Shown here piece after piece: positions 1 to 7,657 of a stretch of 64,000 nt of DNA. This DNA comes from Nitrospirales bacterium (lineage in GTDB: Bacteria; Nitrospirota; Nitrospiria; Nitrospirales; UBA8639): positions 1-64,000 of the forward strand of contig JAHRAQ010000013.1 of NCBI GenBank assembly GCA_020027205.1. Reading direction: 5' to 3'. Under the pieces are notes generated by a model. The model did not search any database and was not told where the DNA came from. It worked only from the letters and a program-made list of their open reading frames with translations. The stretch's first letter is position 1. Each line of letters opens with the position of its first letter. Made by a program: the position numbers and the translations under genes.

Positions 1-172
1 CTTGCGCGGCGCTGGCTTTGGCCACGTCGTCGTAACTGACGTACTGCGCCATGCCCTGCTGGCCCATGACTTTGGTCAGGGCCGAGGTCAGGGTGGTCTT
101 CCCATGGTCTACGTGCCCAATGGTCCCGACATTCACATGCGGCTTCGTCCGGTCAAATTTCGCCTTCGCCAT
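1..172 (-). CDS. tuf: Elongation factor Tu, N-terminal fragment
   Basis: Only the first 57 codons are inside the window; the gene runs off the left edge. Read on the minus strand from the ATG at 172, the protein opens [20 protein letters not shown] and continues through the P-loop HVDHGKTT, the GTP-binding G1 motif of EF-Tu. EF-Tu brings aminoacyl-tRNA to the ribosome in the cytoplasm as a GTP complex. The gene lies downstream of three tRNA genes on the same strand, a tRNA-tuf arrangement seen in many bacteria, and is probably cotranscribed with them from the promoter at 1021-1049. Confidence 0.97.
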   Translation of the reverse strand, partial: MAKAKFDRTKPHVNVGTIGHVDHGKTTLTSALTKVMGQQGMAQYVSYDDVAKASAAQ

Positions 173-291
173 CTGGCCCTCCCTGACAATTCCGCTCCGG
201 CGGAACCCCGCGTTCCCGCGCCGGCCACCCGGTCAACGGGCCGCCTCTAGTACCAATCAACACCAATGTCCGTGACACTGCCTTGAGAGCA

Positions 292-367
292 TGGAGCCCA
301 CGACGCGGATCGAACGCGTGACCTCGTCCTTACCAAGGACGTGCTCTGCCATCTGAGCTACGTGGGC
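292..367 (-). tRNA. tRNA-Thr (anticodon GGT)
   Basis: Read on the minus strand, a 76-nt cloverleaf starts GCCCACG and ends CGTGGGC-TCCA, giving a perfect seven-pair acceptor stem and an encoded CCA. The anticodon arm CGTCC-TTGGTAA-GGACG places GGT in the loop, and the T arm contains TTCGATC. It is the last tRNA before tuf. Confidence 0.97.
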
Positions 368-472
368 CTCAAGACGCGAAAGGGAACCCGTGAAACGTTG
401 TGGACGCCCCGCCGATTAGCATTACGTTTGCCGCGTCACGCTCACGTCCCTGCCTTCATGCTCAAGCGCGCA

Positions 473-547
473 TGGAGCGGGCGACGGGACTTGAACCCGC
501 GACAGCCAGCTTGGAAGGCTGGAACTCTACCACTGAGCTACGCCCGC
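473..547 (-). tRNA. tRNA-Gly (anticodon TCC)
   Basis: A 75-nt minus-strand cloverleaf with acceptor stem GCGGGCG/CGCCCGC and encoded CCA. The anticodon arm is CCAGC-CTTCCAA-GCTGG, giving TCC, and the T loop is TTCAAGT. It lies between tRNA-Tyr and tRNA-Thr in the tuf transcription unit. Confidence 0.97.
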
Positions 548-675
548 CACGATTGTCCGATTGCCCTCAAACGTTGCTCGCTCCTTTGTTGCCCGGCCAC
601 GCGCGACAGCACGGACGCGCGCGAATGAATGAATGTGCCTTCCGGTCATCCCGTGATGCGCGACCACGATGCCTA

Positions 676-760
676 TGGTGGGCAGGCAAGGATTCGAACC
701 TTGGAAGCCGATGGCAGCAGATTTACAGTCTGCCCCCTTTGTCCACTCGGGTACCTGCCC
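676..760 (-). tRNA. tRNA-Tyr (anticodon GTA)
   Basis: An 85-nt class II tRNA on the minus strand with acceptor stem GGGCAGG/CCTGCCC and an encoded CCA. The anticodon loop CTGTAAA gives GTA, and the long variable arm typical of bacterial tRNA-Tyr is present. It is the first gene of the tRNA-tuf unit. The stretch between it and the DUF192 gene (761-1169) holds the promoter at 1021-1049 and otherwise nothing I recognise. Confidence 0.97.
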
Positions 761-1020
761 CGTAATCAACGTCATGTGTCGTAAGACAGGACAGTTGGCA
801 ACATATCCGACGACAGGGTATCCTGTGCCGGACTCGTCTGCGACTGCTACGACGGCAACAGGCACAACAACACCTGCGATGCCCACGTCATGTATGAATG
901 CTCTGAAGACGCCGGCCACCCGACACGCCACCGGGCCGGAAACACGCGGCACGAGCGACGCGAAATCACCGTTCGGAAACGCGCATCGGCGACTCGAAAC
1001 GTCACTCCTGCAAACTGGTA

Positions 1021-1049
1021 ATTATAAACGCATGGTGGGCCTACGTCAA
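1021..1049 (-). promoter_or_regulatory. Sigma-70-type promoter of the tRNA-tuf unit
   Basis: On the minus strand a -35 box TTGACG (1044-1049) and a -10 box TATAAT (1021-1026) are separated by exactly 17 bp. This is the best match to the sigma-70 consensus I found in the window. Transcription would start near 1014, leaving a leader of about 250 nt before tRNA-Tyr. Confidence 0.8.
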
Positions 1050-1169
1050 GAGCGGGCACGGGGAGCGGGCACCGGTCCGGCGGAGGGACGGGGGCAGACA
1101 CCGGTGGATGAAAACGATTTGTTTTTCAATGGCTTGCGTCCACGGAAGGAACACGCCCAAGTCACGGCC

Positions 1170-1661
1170 ATGATGCGTCACACGGCGCTGATTGCCTGGC
1201 TGATTCTTGGAATCGCCTCCCCGGCGCTCCCGGCCCCTCCCGGAGACCCCGCCGGTCACCGGTCCGGCCTGGCCACGGTGTCGACACCCGGCGGCGTCAC
1301 GCTGTACTGCGAAATCGCCGACACGCCGGCTTCACGAAGCATCGGACTCATGCACCGAACGCGCATGGCGCCCGACCGGGGAATGTTGTTTTTGTTTCCG
1401 GAACCGGGCCGGTGGACGTTCTGGATGAAAAATACCAAAATGCCCTTGGACATTCTGTGGCTGGACGGGAACGGAACCATTGTGCACCGCGCGGACCGCG
1501 TCCCCGTGTGCGAAAGGACCGACAATCTCTGTCCGAGATACCGGCCCGCCACGGCGGCGACGCAGGTACTGGAACTCCGCGCGGGACAGGCCGAGGCGCT
1601 CAACCTCGACACAGGCGCCCGGCTCACCATTTCGATGCCGAAGCAAAGCCGTTCACGATAA
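1170..1661 (+). CDS. Secreted DUF192 family protein
   Basis: A protein of about 163 residues of unknown biochemical role, probably periplasmic. Residues 1-24 look like a signal peptide: a short basic start MMRH, a hydrophobic core and an APP cleavage area. The rest matches DUF192, with the family hallmarks SIGLMHR, GMLFLFPEPG and FWMKNTKMPLDILWLD. I chose the ATG at 1170 (a second ATG follows at 1173) because it begins exactly at the signal peptide; the open frame further upstream crosses tRNA-Tyr and is not credible. It diverges from the tRNA-tuf promoter and converges on recJ. Confidence 0.88.
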   Translation: MMRHTALIAWLILGIASPALPAPPGDPAGHRSGLATVSTPGGVTLYCEIADTPASRSIGLMHRTRMAPDRGMLFLFPEPGRWTFWMKNTKMPLDILWLDGNGTIVHRADRVPVCERTDNLCPRYRPATAATQVLELRAGQAEALNLDTGARLTISMPKQSRSR

Positions 1662-1666
1662 GGCCG

Positions 1667-3403
1667 TCACACCGCGCGCAGGTCGCACAGCCGCAGTTGA
1701 ATGCGTTGCATCCCGTTCCACGCATTCATCTCCGGGGTGAACACCGCGTCGATTCGACCGCGGCCCTCATCAAGCGTTTTCGCGAATCTCCCCATCCGAA
1801 ACCCGATGCCGGCGAACGGCACGGAGTTCTCCTGTCGCACGACCAGTTTCAGATGATCGTCCCCGACGATGCGATGCTCCAGCACTGACAGCCCCCGACC
1901 GAGAAACATCGGCTCCGGATTGCCCATCCCGAACGGCTGCAGTTGATCCAGTTCCCGAAGGAGAGACAGGTGCACGTCGGACAGCGCCACCGCCGCATCC
2001 ACGTCCAGCACGGGCGGCGCCGTCCCCGCCCCGCCCGCGTCGACATGCGCGCACAGGCGGCGCGTGAACGCCGCAAACGAGTCCCGCCGCACCGTGAAGC
2101 CGGCCGCCATCGCATGACCGCCGAAGGCCACCAGGTCCCGCCGGCAGTGTTCCAGCGCGTGACACATGTCGACCCCGCGCACGCTCCTGACCGACCCCTT
2201 GCCGAGACCGTCCCGGTCAAACGCCACCACGGCCGCGGGACGGTGATAGCGATCCACCAGCCGCGCCGCCACGATGCCGATGACGCCGCTGTGCCACCCA
2301 TCGCCCCCGACCACGATCGCGGGCGGCAACGCCCCGGCAGGCGGCAGCGCCCCGGCGGACGGCACGTCGCCGGCGGCCTCCACCTGCCGCATCGCCGCGC
2401 GTGTCGTCTCCTGTTCGAGATGCCGGCGGCGGCGGTTCAACTCATCAAGCCGACGCACCAGACGCCGCGCCGCGTCGTCGGAATCCGTGGTGAGCAATTG
2501 CACGCCAAGGTCGGCGTGCGCCAGCCGTCCCGCCGCGTTGAGACGCGGGGCAATCTGAAACCCGACGGCGCTCGCCGAACACGCGCCGGCCAGTCCCAGG
2601 GATTGCGTCAGCGCGCGCAAACCGCACCGGGTTTCCCGCGACACCTGCGCCAGCCCGTCTCTCACCAGCACGCGGTTTTCATCCCGCAGCGGCACCAGAT
2701 CGGCGATGGACGACAACGCCACCAGATCACGAAAGGACTCGACCGGCATTTGGGCCGCGCCGTATTTTTGCGCGTACGCCTCGGCCACCTTGTAGGCCAG
2801 CCCGCCGGAACACAGCCCATGAAAAGGATAGGCGGAATCGTCACGATACGGATTGATGAACGCCAGCGCCCCCGGCAGCGGCGCCTGCGGCCGGTGATGG
2901 TCGGTGACAATGACATCCAGCCCCAGTTCGCGCGCCACGGCAATTTCGCGGTGCGAGGTGGTGCCGCAATCCGCCGTCAGCAACAGCGACACGCCGCGCG
3001 TGACCAAATCTCGAATGGCGGATTCGTGCAGCCCATAGCCCTCGGTCTGCCGGTCGGGAATATAACTTTCAGCGCGGGCGCCGACGCTCCGCCAGAACAG
3101 GAGATGCAGGCTGACGGCCGCCATGCCGTCGACGTCATAGTCCCCGTAAAAACAGACCCGCTCTCCGTGCCGGACGGCCCGATGCAGACGGTCCACGGCC
3201 GGTTCCATATCCGGCAGTCCAAACGGGTCATGGGTCACACCGCCGGGCGACGAGAGCCACGCCCTGGCCAGCGCCGGTTCGGTCATGCCCCGCCGGCACA
3301 ACACCGTCGCCGTGATGGGCGAGACGGACAGCGTCCGCGTCAGCGCCTCCACCTGCGCTTGGTCCACGTCGGGCACCACCCATTGTTTGTGTGATTGCAC
3401 CAT
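1667..3403 (-). CDS. recJ: Single-stranded-DNA-specific exonuclease RecJ
   Basis: RecJ degrades single-stranded DNA 5' to 3' in recombination and mismatch repair in the cytoplasm. The protein is about 578 residues, the usual size. It carries the DHH phosphoesterase motifs: GDYDVDGMAA, TADCGTTSH and VTDHHRP, which supply metal-binding Asp and His residues. The DHHA1 domain follows, with RSVRGVDM and GGHAMAAGFT, and then the C-terminal OB region. I start at ATG 3403 (MVQSHKQW); a GTG at 3427 in the same frame is possible, and neither has a well-spaced Shine-Dalgarno. A residue stretch ASAGALPPAGALPPA is a small internal duplication in the DHH-DHHA1 linker. Confidence 0.96.
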   Translation of the reverse strand: MVQSHKQWVVPDVDQAQVEALTRTLSVSPITATVLCRRGMTEPALARAWLSSPGGVTHDPFGLPDMEPAVDRLHRAVRHGERVCFYGDYDVDGMAAVSLHLLFWRSVGARAESYIPDRQTEGYGLHESAIRDLVTRGVSLLLTADCGTTSHREIAVARELGLDVIVTDHHRPQAPLPGALAFINPYRDDSAYPFHGLCSGGLAYKVAEAYAQKYGAAQMPVESFRDLVALSSIADLVPLRDENRVLVRDGLAQVSRETRCGLRALTQSLGLAGACSASAVGFQIAPRLNAAGRLAHADLGVQLLTTDSDDAARRLVRRLDELNRRRRHLEQETTRAAMRQVEAAGDVPSAGALPPAGALPPAIVVGGDGWHSGVIGIVAARLVDRYHRPAAVVAFDRDGLGKGSVRSVRGVDMCHALEHCRRDLVAFGGHAMAAGFTVRRDSFAAFTRRLCAHVDAGGAGTAPPVLDVDAAVALSDVHLSLLRELDQLQPFGMGNPEPMFLGRGLSVLEHRIVGDDHLKLVVRQENSVPFAGIGFRMGRFAKTLDEGRGRIDAVFTPEMNAWNGMQRIQLRLCDLRAV

Positions 3404-3573
3404 CGCCTCACCGGCAACACGCGCCACGGCGCGCGCCGGAGGGGAGCATAGGAATCGACGGGAACGGTGTCAAACCGGAAGGACGCGAAGCCCGCCCGCG
3501 CGGCGAGGGAAAGAGAGACGCGGAGATCACGGAAGTGGGTGCGGATGCGGCGAGGCACACGGAAACGCCCCCT

Positions 3574-3686
3574 CCGTCATTCTCGACATCCTTAGTCGGG
3601 AATCCATCTTTCTGTTGTGCCTTTCCTTTGGTTAGGACAAAGAAACAGAAGGATGGATTCCCGATTACTAACGTCGGGAATGACGG
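3574..3686. repeat. Long palindromic repeat (MITE-like), copy A
   Basis: A 113-bp imperfect inverted repeat. The left arm CCGTCATTCTCGACATCC pairs with the right arm, which ends GTCGGGAATGACGG, and both arms carry the GGATTCCCGA/TCGGGAATCC core. The centre contains TTTCTGTTGTG followed by TTTCCT. Further short GGGAATGACGG echoes lie to its right up to about 3740. It shares its arms and centre with the copy at 4071-4179. Together these fill most of the gap between recJ and pup (3404-3754). Confidence 0.8.
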
Positions 3687-3754
3687 CGGGGGAAAACGGG
3701 AATGACAAAAGGAGGGGTCGGGAATGACGGAGGGGGAAGCAACGGAGCGAGGGG

Positions 3755-3949
3755 CTACTCTCCCCCTTTTTGCACATAATTCTTAACAAACTCGGCGGCG
3801 TTTTCTTCCAGCACTTCATCGATCTCATCCACCAGCGCGTCCGTGTCCTCTTGCAATTTCTTGCCGGCGGCGATGACCTTCGGATTGGGTTTCACGTCCC
3901 TGGCCGGCGGCTTCCTGGCCGAGTCAGACTTTCGTTCCCGTTTTTCCAT
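3755..3949 (-). CDS. pup: Prokaryotic ubiquitin-like protein Pup
   Basis: A 64-residue, highly charged protein that matches Pup closely. Its C-terminal half reads LVDEIDEVLEENAAEFVK and it ends in YVQKGGE, the Pup tail. Pup is joined through its C-terminal glutamate to lysines of target proteins by PafA, and the tagged proteins go to the Mpa/ARC ATPase and the 20S proteasome. Because this Pup already ends in Glu, not Gln, it would not need deamidation by Dop before ligation. The start is secure: GGAGG lies 7 nt before the ATG. No pafA, dop, mpa or proteasome gene is in the window, so the gene is separated from its usual partners. It is flanked by palindromic repeats. Confidence 0.93.
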   Translation of the reverse strand: MEKRERKSDSARKPPARDVKPNPKVIAAGKKLQEDTDALVDEIDEVLEENAAEFVKNYVQKGGE

Positions 3950-4070
3950 AGGCCAACCTCCTTACGCTTGCAACTCCCTCGACGACACACAGAATAGCCC
4001 GGCATTCCGCCATGGTCAAGGCCGGAGAACATGCCATCACGACACAAGTCATCCACAGAGGGGCATTTTT

Positions 4071-4179
4071 CCGTCATTCCCGCGAAAGCAGGAATCCAAG
4101 TTTCTGTTGTGTTTCCTCTTGGTCGGACCATAAGGCCGACGACGCCAGAGGCTGGATTCCCGCACGGACGGGAAGAATG
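4071..4179. repeat. Long palindromic repeat (MITE-like), copy B
   Basis: A second copy of the element at 3574-3686. The left arm is CCGTCATTCCCGCGAAAGCA and the right arm reads GGATTCCCGCACGGACGGGA. The centre TTTCTGTTGTGTTTCCT followed by TTGGTCGGAC matches copy A with a few changes. It lies between pup and the lipoprotein gene, and no coding function is visible. Confidence 0.78.
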
Positions 4180-4198
4180 TTGCCTGGCAATGCGTTTG

Positions 4199-4663
4199 TT
4201 ATTGCAGGTCGAACGCCGTTGCTTCAATGCTCACGTCATCGGAAAATGCGATTCTCAATTCCCTGTCCCGGCCTCGAATAATCACAGAAGCCGTTTCTTC
4301 CGCAAGAGTCACGGTCTTGGATTCAGGGAGTTTCCACATCGCCCCCGTTGCGGGATCTACGATGAGAAAGCCGATCAATCCTCCAAAGAGAATGTTTCCG
4401 ATATACCATCCGTCCAGTTGGGTATCCAGGATGACGGTTTGCGGGGCATAGCCGTCTTTTGTAAGTTCTACGGAATACTTTTCTGCTGAAAAGTATCCGT
4501 CACCTGCGGGCAGCGTCAGGGTTGTTGGGGTCTTTCCTCTGTAGATTTCCCGTCCACTCTTGTTGGTTATCACGATTTGTGCCGCTACTGGATGGGAGGA
4601 CAAGATGACAGGATATTGGGATTCACTGATGATGCTCGCACACGAAGTTGTCAGCACGAGCAT
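4199..4663 (-). CDS. Putative lipoprotein with PEGA-like domain; true 5' end out of frame by one base
   Basis: The intact frame encodes 154 residues beginning MLVLTTSCAS. LTTSC is a lipobox, but the hydrophobic stretch before it is too short for a signal peptide. The rest resembles a PEGA-type surface domain: IVITNKSGREIYRGKTP, then GYFSAEKYSVELTKDGYAPQ. A better start lies upstream at ATG 4722 (MQKV), with AGGAG 7 nt before it. That start would supply FLPLFFMLVLTTSC as a proper signal peptide, but only if the C run at 4684-4697 (sense strand) had 12 or 15 bases. With the 14 present, translation from 4722 ends at a TGA soon after. Surface anchoring is inference from the lipobox; function is unknown. 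Confidence 0.7.
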   Translation of the reverse strand: MLVLTTSCASIISESQYPVILSSHPVAAQIVITNKSGREIYRGKTPTTLTLPAGDGYFSAEKYSVELTKDGYAPQTVILDTQLDGWYIGNILFGGLIGFLIVDPATGAMWKLPESKTVTLAEETASVIIRGRDRELRIAFSDDVSIEATAFDLQ

Positions 4664-4683
4664 AAAGAAAAGTGGCAGAAATT

Positions 4684-4697
4684 GGGGGGGGGGGGGG
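4684..4697. repeat. Homopolymer of 14 G (14 C in the sense of the lipoprotein gene)
   Basis: Fourteen identical bases lie between the well-placed upstream start (ATG 4722 or 4710) and the lipoprotein frame starting at 4663. The tract length decides whether the signal peptide joins the protein in frame: 4722 to 4663 is 59 bases, so one base more or two fewer restores the frame. This is the layout of a slipped-strand contingency locus. A homopolymer sequencing error would look the same. Confidence 0.9.
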
Positions 4698-4777
4698 TAA
4701 ACGAAGCCATGACTTTTTGCATTGCAAGTCTCCTTTGGTATGTTGATGAAAGACTACCCAGATCACGAACACTTACC

Positions 4778-6829
4778 TTACACCATCAGCGAAATAATCA
4801 GCAACGCCACGATGTTGATGACTTTGATCATCGGATTAATCGCCGGGCCGGCGGTGTCCTTGAAGGGATCGCCCACCGTGTCGCCGGTCACCGCCGCCTT
4901 GTGAGTCTCGGTGCCTTTGAGGCCCTGCTCCTCGATGTATTTTTTGGCATTGTCCCAGGCGCCGCCGCCGCTGGTCATGGTGATGGCCAAAAACAGCCCC
5001 GTCACGATGCTGCCCACCAGCACGCCGCCCAGCGCCGCCGGGCCCAGCATCACGCCGACCACGATGGGCGCCAGTACGGGGATCAACCCCGGCACCAGCA
5101 TTTTCCGCAACGCCTCCTGGGTCACGATGTCGACACAGGTGCCGTATTCCGGCTTGCCCGTGCCCTCCATGATGCCGGGGATCGTCCGAAACTGCCGGCG
5201 CACTTCTTCCACCACCAGGCCACCGGCCCGGCCCACCGCCTTCATGCAGAGCGCGCTGAACAGAAACGGCAACATCCCGCCGAGAAACAACCCCACCAGA
5301 ATCGACGGATCGGACAGATCGAAACGCAAGCCGGCGTTCCCGGCCCGCGCGGCGCGCGCATATTCCGCAAACAACACCAGCGCCGCCAACCCGGCGGAGC
5401 CGATGGCGTAGCCCTTGGTGACGGCCTTCGTCGTGTTGCCGACGGCGTCGAGTCCGTCGGTGATGATTCGAACGTCCCGCCCCAGGCGGGCCATTTCCGC
5501 AATCCCGCCCGCGTTGTCGGTCACAGGCCCAAATGCGTCAATCGCCACCACAATCCCCGCCATGGACAACATGGACACCGCGGCCACCGCCACCCCGTAC
5601 AGCCCGGCTTCGGCGCCGCCGCAGACGGCAAAACTCGACAGAATCGCCGCCGCGATCACCAGCACCGGCCAGGCGGTGGACTGCATCCCCACGGCCAGTC
5701 CCGCGATGATATTCGTCGCATGGCCGGTTTCGCTGGCCTTCGCCACCTCTCTGACCGGCGCGTAGGCCGTGGCCGTGAAATAATCCGTGATGAACACAAG
5801 AGCCAGCGTCACCGCCAGCCCCATCAGCGCCGCGACGAAGTAACTGCCCCCGGCCATGCCGCCCACGCCATCCATCATCGCGGTCGTCAACGGAAAGAAG
5901 GCGGCGGCGGCGAGTCCCCCGCTGACGAACAGCCCCTTGTACAGGGCCGACATGATATTCCCGCCCTCGCGCACCTTCACAAACATCATCCCGACAATGG
6001 TCGCAAACACGGTCATCCCGCCCAGCGCCAGCGGATACAGCAGGGGCGCTACGGCGCCGGGGAACAGACTCTTCGCCAGCACCATCGCGGCGACAATGGT
6101 GACGACGTAGGTTTCAAACAGATCGGCCGCCATGCCCGCGCAATCGCCGACGTTGTCGCCCACGTTATCCGCAATGACCGCGGGGTTGCGCGGGTCGTCT
6201 TCTGGAATCCCGGCTTCAACTTTGCCGACAAGGTCGGCGCCCACGTCGGCGGCCTTGGTGTAAATCCCGCCCCCGACACGGGCAAAGACCGAAATGAGAC
6301 TGCCGCCGAACCCCAGGCTGATGAGGGCATGAACGGCTTTGTCCGTACCCGCCACGGCGGACCCGACGGCATAGAACCCGGCCAGCGCCACCAGCCCCAG
6401 CCCGATGAGGAGCAGCCCGGTGACCGCGCCGCCCTTGAAGGCCACGTCCAGCGCCGGGGCCAATCCCCGCGACGCGGCCTGCGCGGTTCGCACGTTGGCG
6501 CGCACGGCAATGACCATGCCGACGTAGCCGGCGGTGGCGGAGGCCGCGGCGCCCACCAAAAACCCCGCCGCCGTCAACAATCCAAAATGCTCCGACCATA
6601 TCCCGGCCAGCCACAAGATTAGAAACATGACGCCGGCCACCAGACCGACGGCGCGATATTGACGGTTCAGATACGCAGACGCGCCTTCCTGAATCGCCAG
6701 CGCAATCTTTTTCATCGCGTCGTTGCCGGCATCCTGCCGCAGCACCCAGAACATCAGATACACCCCGTAGGCAATGCCCACGAAGCCGGACACCAGCGCA
6801 AACAGGATGACGGCGGTTTCGCTATTCAC
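4778..6829 (-). CDS. hppA: Membrane H+-translocating pyrophosphatase, K+-independent type
   Basis: An integral membrane pump that couples pyrophosphate hydrolysis to cation export, saving energy from biosynthetic PPi. About 683 residues with some 16 hydrophobic segments. The active-site motifs are present: [40 protein letters not shown] and, near the C terminus, [15 protein letters not shown]. At the K+-dependence site the sequence is GNTTKA, with Lys where K+-dependent enzymes have Ala, which predicts a K+-independent proton pump. I start at GTG 6829 because AAAGGGG sits 7 nt upstream; a TTG at 6853 would add eight residues. hicB ends 30 bp upstream on the same strand. Confidence 0.96.
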   Translation of the reverse strand: MNSETAVILFALVSGFVGIAYGVYLMFWVLRQDAGNDAMKKIALAIQEGASAYLNRQYRAVGLVAGVMFLILWLAGIWSEHFGLLTAAGFLVGAAASATAGYVGMVIAVRANVRTAQAASRGLAPALDVAFKGGAVTGLLLIGLGLVALAGFYAVGSAVAGTDKAVHALISLGFGGSLISVFARVGGGIYTKAADVGADLVGKVEAGIPEDDPRNPAVIADNVGDNVGDCAGMAADLFETYVVTIVAAMVLAKSLFPGAVAPLLYPLALGGMTVFATIVGMMFVKVREGGNIMSALYKGLFVSGGLAAAAFFPLTTAMMDGVGGMAGGSYFVAALMGLAVTLALVFITDYFTATAYAPVREVAKASETGHATNIIAGLAVGMQSTAWPVLVIAAAILSSFAVCGGAEAGLYGVAVAAVSMLSMAGIVVAIDAFGPVTDNAGGIAEMARLGRDVRIITDGLDAVGNTTKAVTKGYAIGSAGLAALVLFAEYARAARAGNAGLRFDLSDPSILVGLFLGGMLPFLFSALCMKAVGRAGGLVVEEVRRQFRTIPGIMEGTGKPEYGTCVDIVTQEALRKMLVPGLIPVLAPIVVGVMLGPAALGGVLVGSIVTGLFLAITMTSGGGAWDNAKKYIEEQGLKGTETHKAAVTGDTVGDPFKDTAGPAINPMIKVINIVALLIISLMV

Positions 6830-6859
6830 GGATGAACCCCTTTCGTCAGACAAATGAAA

Positions 6860-7072
6860 TCAGGCCAGCATCAGGCGTTGGCCTTTGGGATCGGGAATCG
6901 GGTCATTAAATTCTTTGGCCGCGTCGATCCATAACCCAATCGCATCTTCAGTGTTCGACAACGCCTCCTGTTGCGTCGCACCGTGCGCCATGCACCCCGG
7001 CAATTCCGGCACTTCGGCAACAAAGGCATCATCTTCCCTGCTCCAGTAAAGAATGATTTCATATTTGTACAT
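6860..7072 (-). CDS. HicB-family antitoxin-like protein, no HicA partner
   Basis: A 70-residue protein with the HicB fold signature: YEIILYWSREDDAFVAEVPE, LPGCMAHGATQQEAL and a helix ending in LWIDAAKE. In hicAB modules HicB neutralises the RNase HicA. The gap upstream (7073-7167) is too short for hicA and the next gene downstream is hppA, so this is an orphan of the kind common in bacterial genomes. It lacks a C-terminal DNA-binding domain. GAGG lies 7 nt before the ATG. It may be cotranscribed with hppA. Confidence 0.85.
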   Translation of the reverse strand: MYKYEIILYWSREDDAFVAEVPELPGCMAHGATQQEALSNTEDAIGLWIDAAKEFNDPIPDPKGQRLMLA

Positions 7073-7167
7073 GGTCAGTCCTCGCGTCGCGGGATACTGT
7101 CACAACGCACGGAGCGTCCGCAATGTGCCCGCCGGGGCCGGGGCATGACGTACGCCGCACCGGAACA

Positions 7168-7530
7168 TCACGCGCCCCCGTTTGCCTTGTGGAGAATGAC
7201 CGCGTTGCCTTCCGAATCGACAATGATAGCCATGCGGCACACCGGCGTGGTGAACGGTTCGGTTTTCACACGCACGCCCTTGCCGCGCAACTCGGCCACG
7301 CAGGCGTCCACGTCATCGACTTCAAAGGCCAAACTGCCGCCGGCGTCGGCGGCGGGCGTCACGCCTTCCATCTTTGTGGTAATCGCAAAACATCCGCCCG
7401 CCAGATCGTATTCATACCAAGCGTCAAAAAAGTTCCTGGCCGGCGTCAGCCCCAGGTCGTCCTCGTAAAACCGCCGCGCCCTGGCCAAATCCCCGACCGG
7501 ATACACGGTGAACGCAATGTGTTTAATCAT
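7168..7530 (-). CDS. VOC (glyoxalase/bleomycin-resistance) family protein
   Basis: A 120-residue single-domain vicinal-oxygen-chelate protein. The opening MIKHIAFTVYPVGDLARARR, followed by FYEDDLGL, is the first beta-alpha-beta module. The second ends with VDSEGNAVILHK, including the Glu-Gly-Asn turn typical of the family. Members bind a metal and act on varied small molecules, so the substrate cannot be told from sequence. It faces away from hflK and shows no operon link. Confidence 0.9.
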   Translation of the reverse strand: MIKHIAFTVYPVGDLARARRFYEDDLGLTPARNFFDAWYEYDLAGGCFAITTKMEGVTPAADAGGSLAFEVDDVDACVAELRGKGVRVKTEPFTTPVCRMAIIVDSEGNAVILHKANGGA

Positions 7531-7622
7531 GGCCGTCCTCCTCCTGCAATCGTCCGGGAAGCCCGCCCCGCCGCCCGGTTATACGTGCTCTCCGGCCCGC
7601 CGGACAAGCCGGGGCCGGCACG

Positions 7623-7651
7623 TTGTCATCCCGCGTGTTTTCTGGTAGATT
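7623..7651 (+). promoter_or_regulatory. Possible promoter of hflKC
   Basis: TTGTCA (7623-7628) and TAGATT (7646-7651) are separated by 17 bp just before hflK. The predicted start of transcription falls on or next to the hflK ATG at 7658, which would make a near-leaderless message. That is odd enough to keep confidence low. Confidence 0.4.
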
Positions 7652-7657
7652 GTATCC

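Noticed and set aside
669..1169. Upstream part of the DUF192 frame
   Set aside because: It crosses tRNA-Tyr and the tuf promoter, and the signal peptide starts at 1170.
3680..3740. Repeated GGGAATGACGG units, considered as a CRISPR or tandem array
   Set aside because: Spacing is irregular, the units are short and they match the ends of the palindromic element. No array or cas gene is present.
4577..6622. A 681-codon plus-strand open frame
   Set aside because: It lies opposite hppA, is rich in His, Arg, Gln and Gly, and has no motif. It is a shadow frame of a GC-rich gene.
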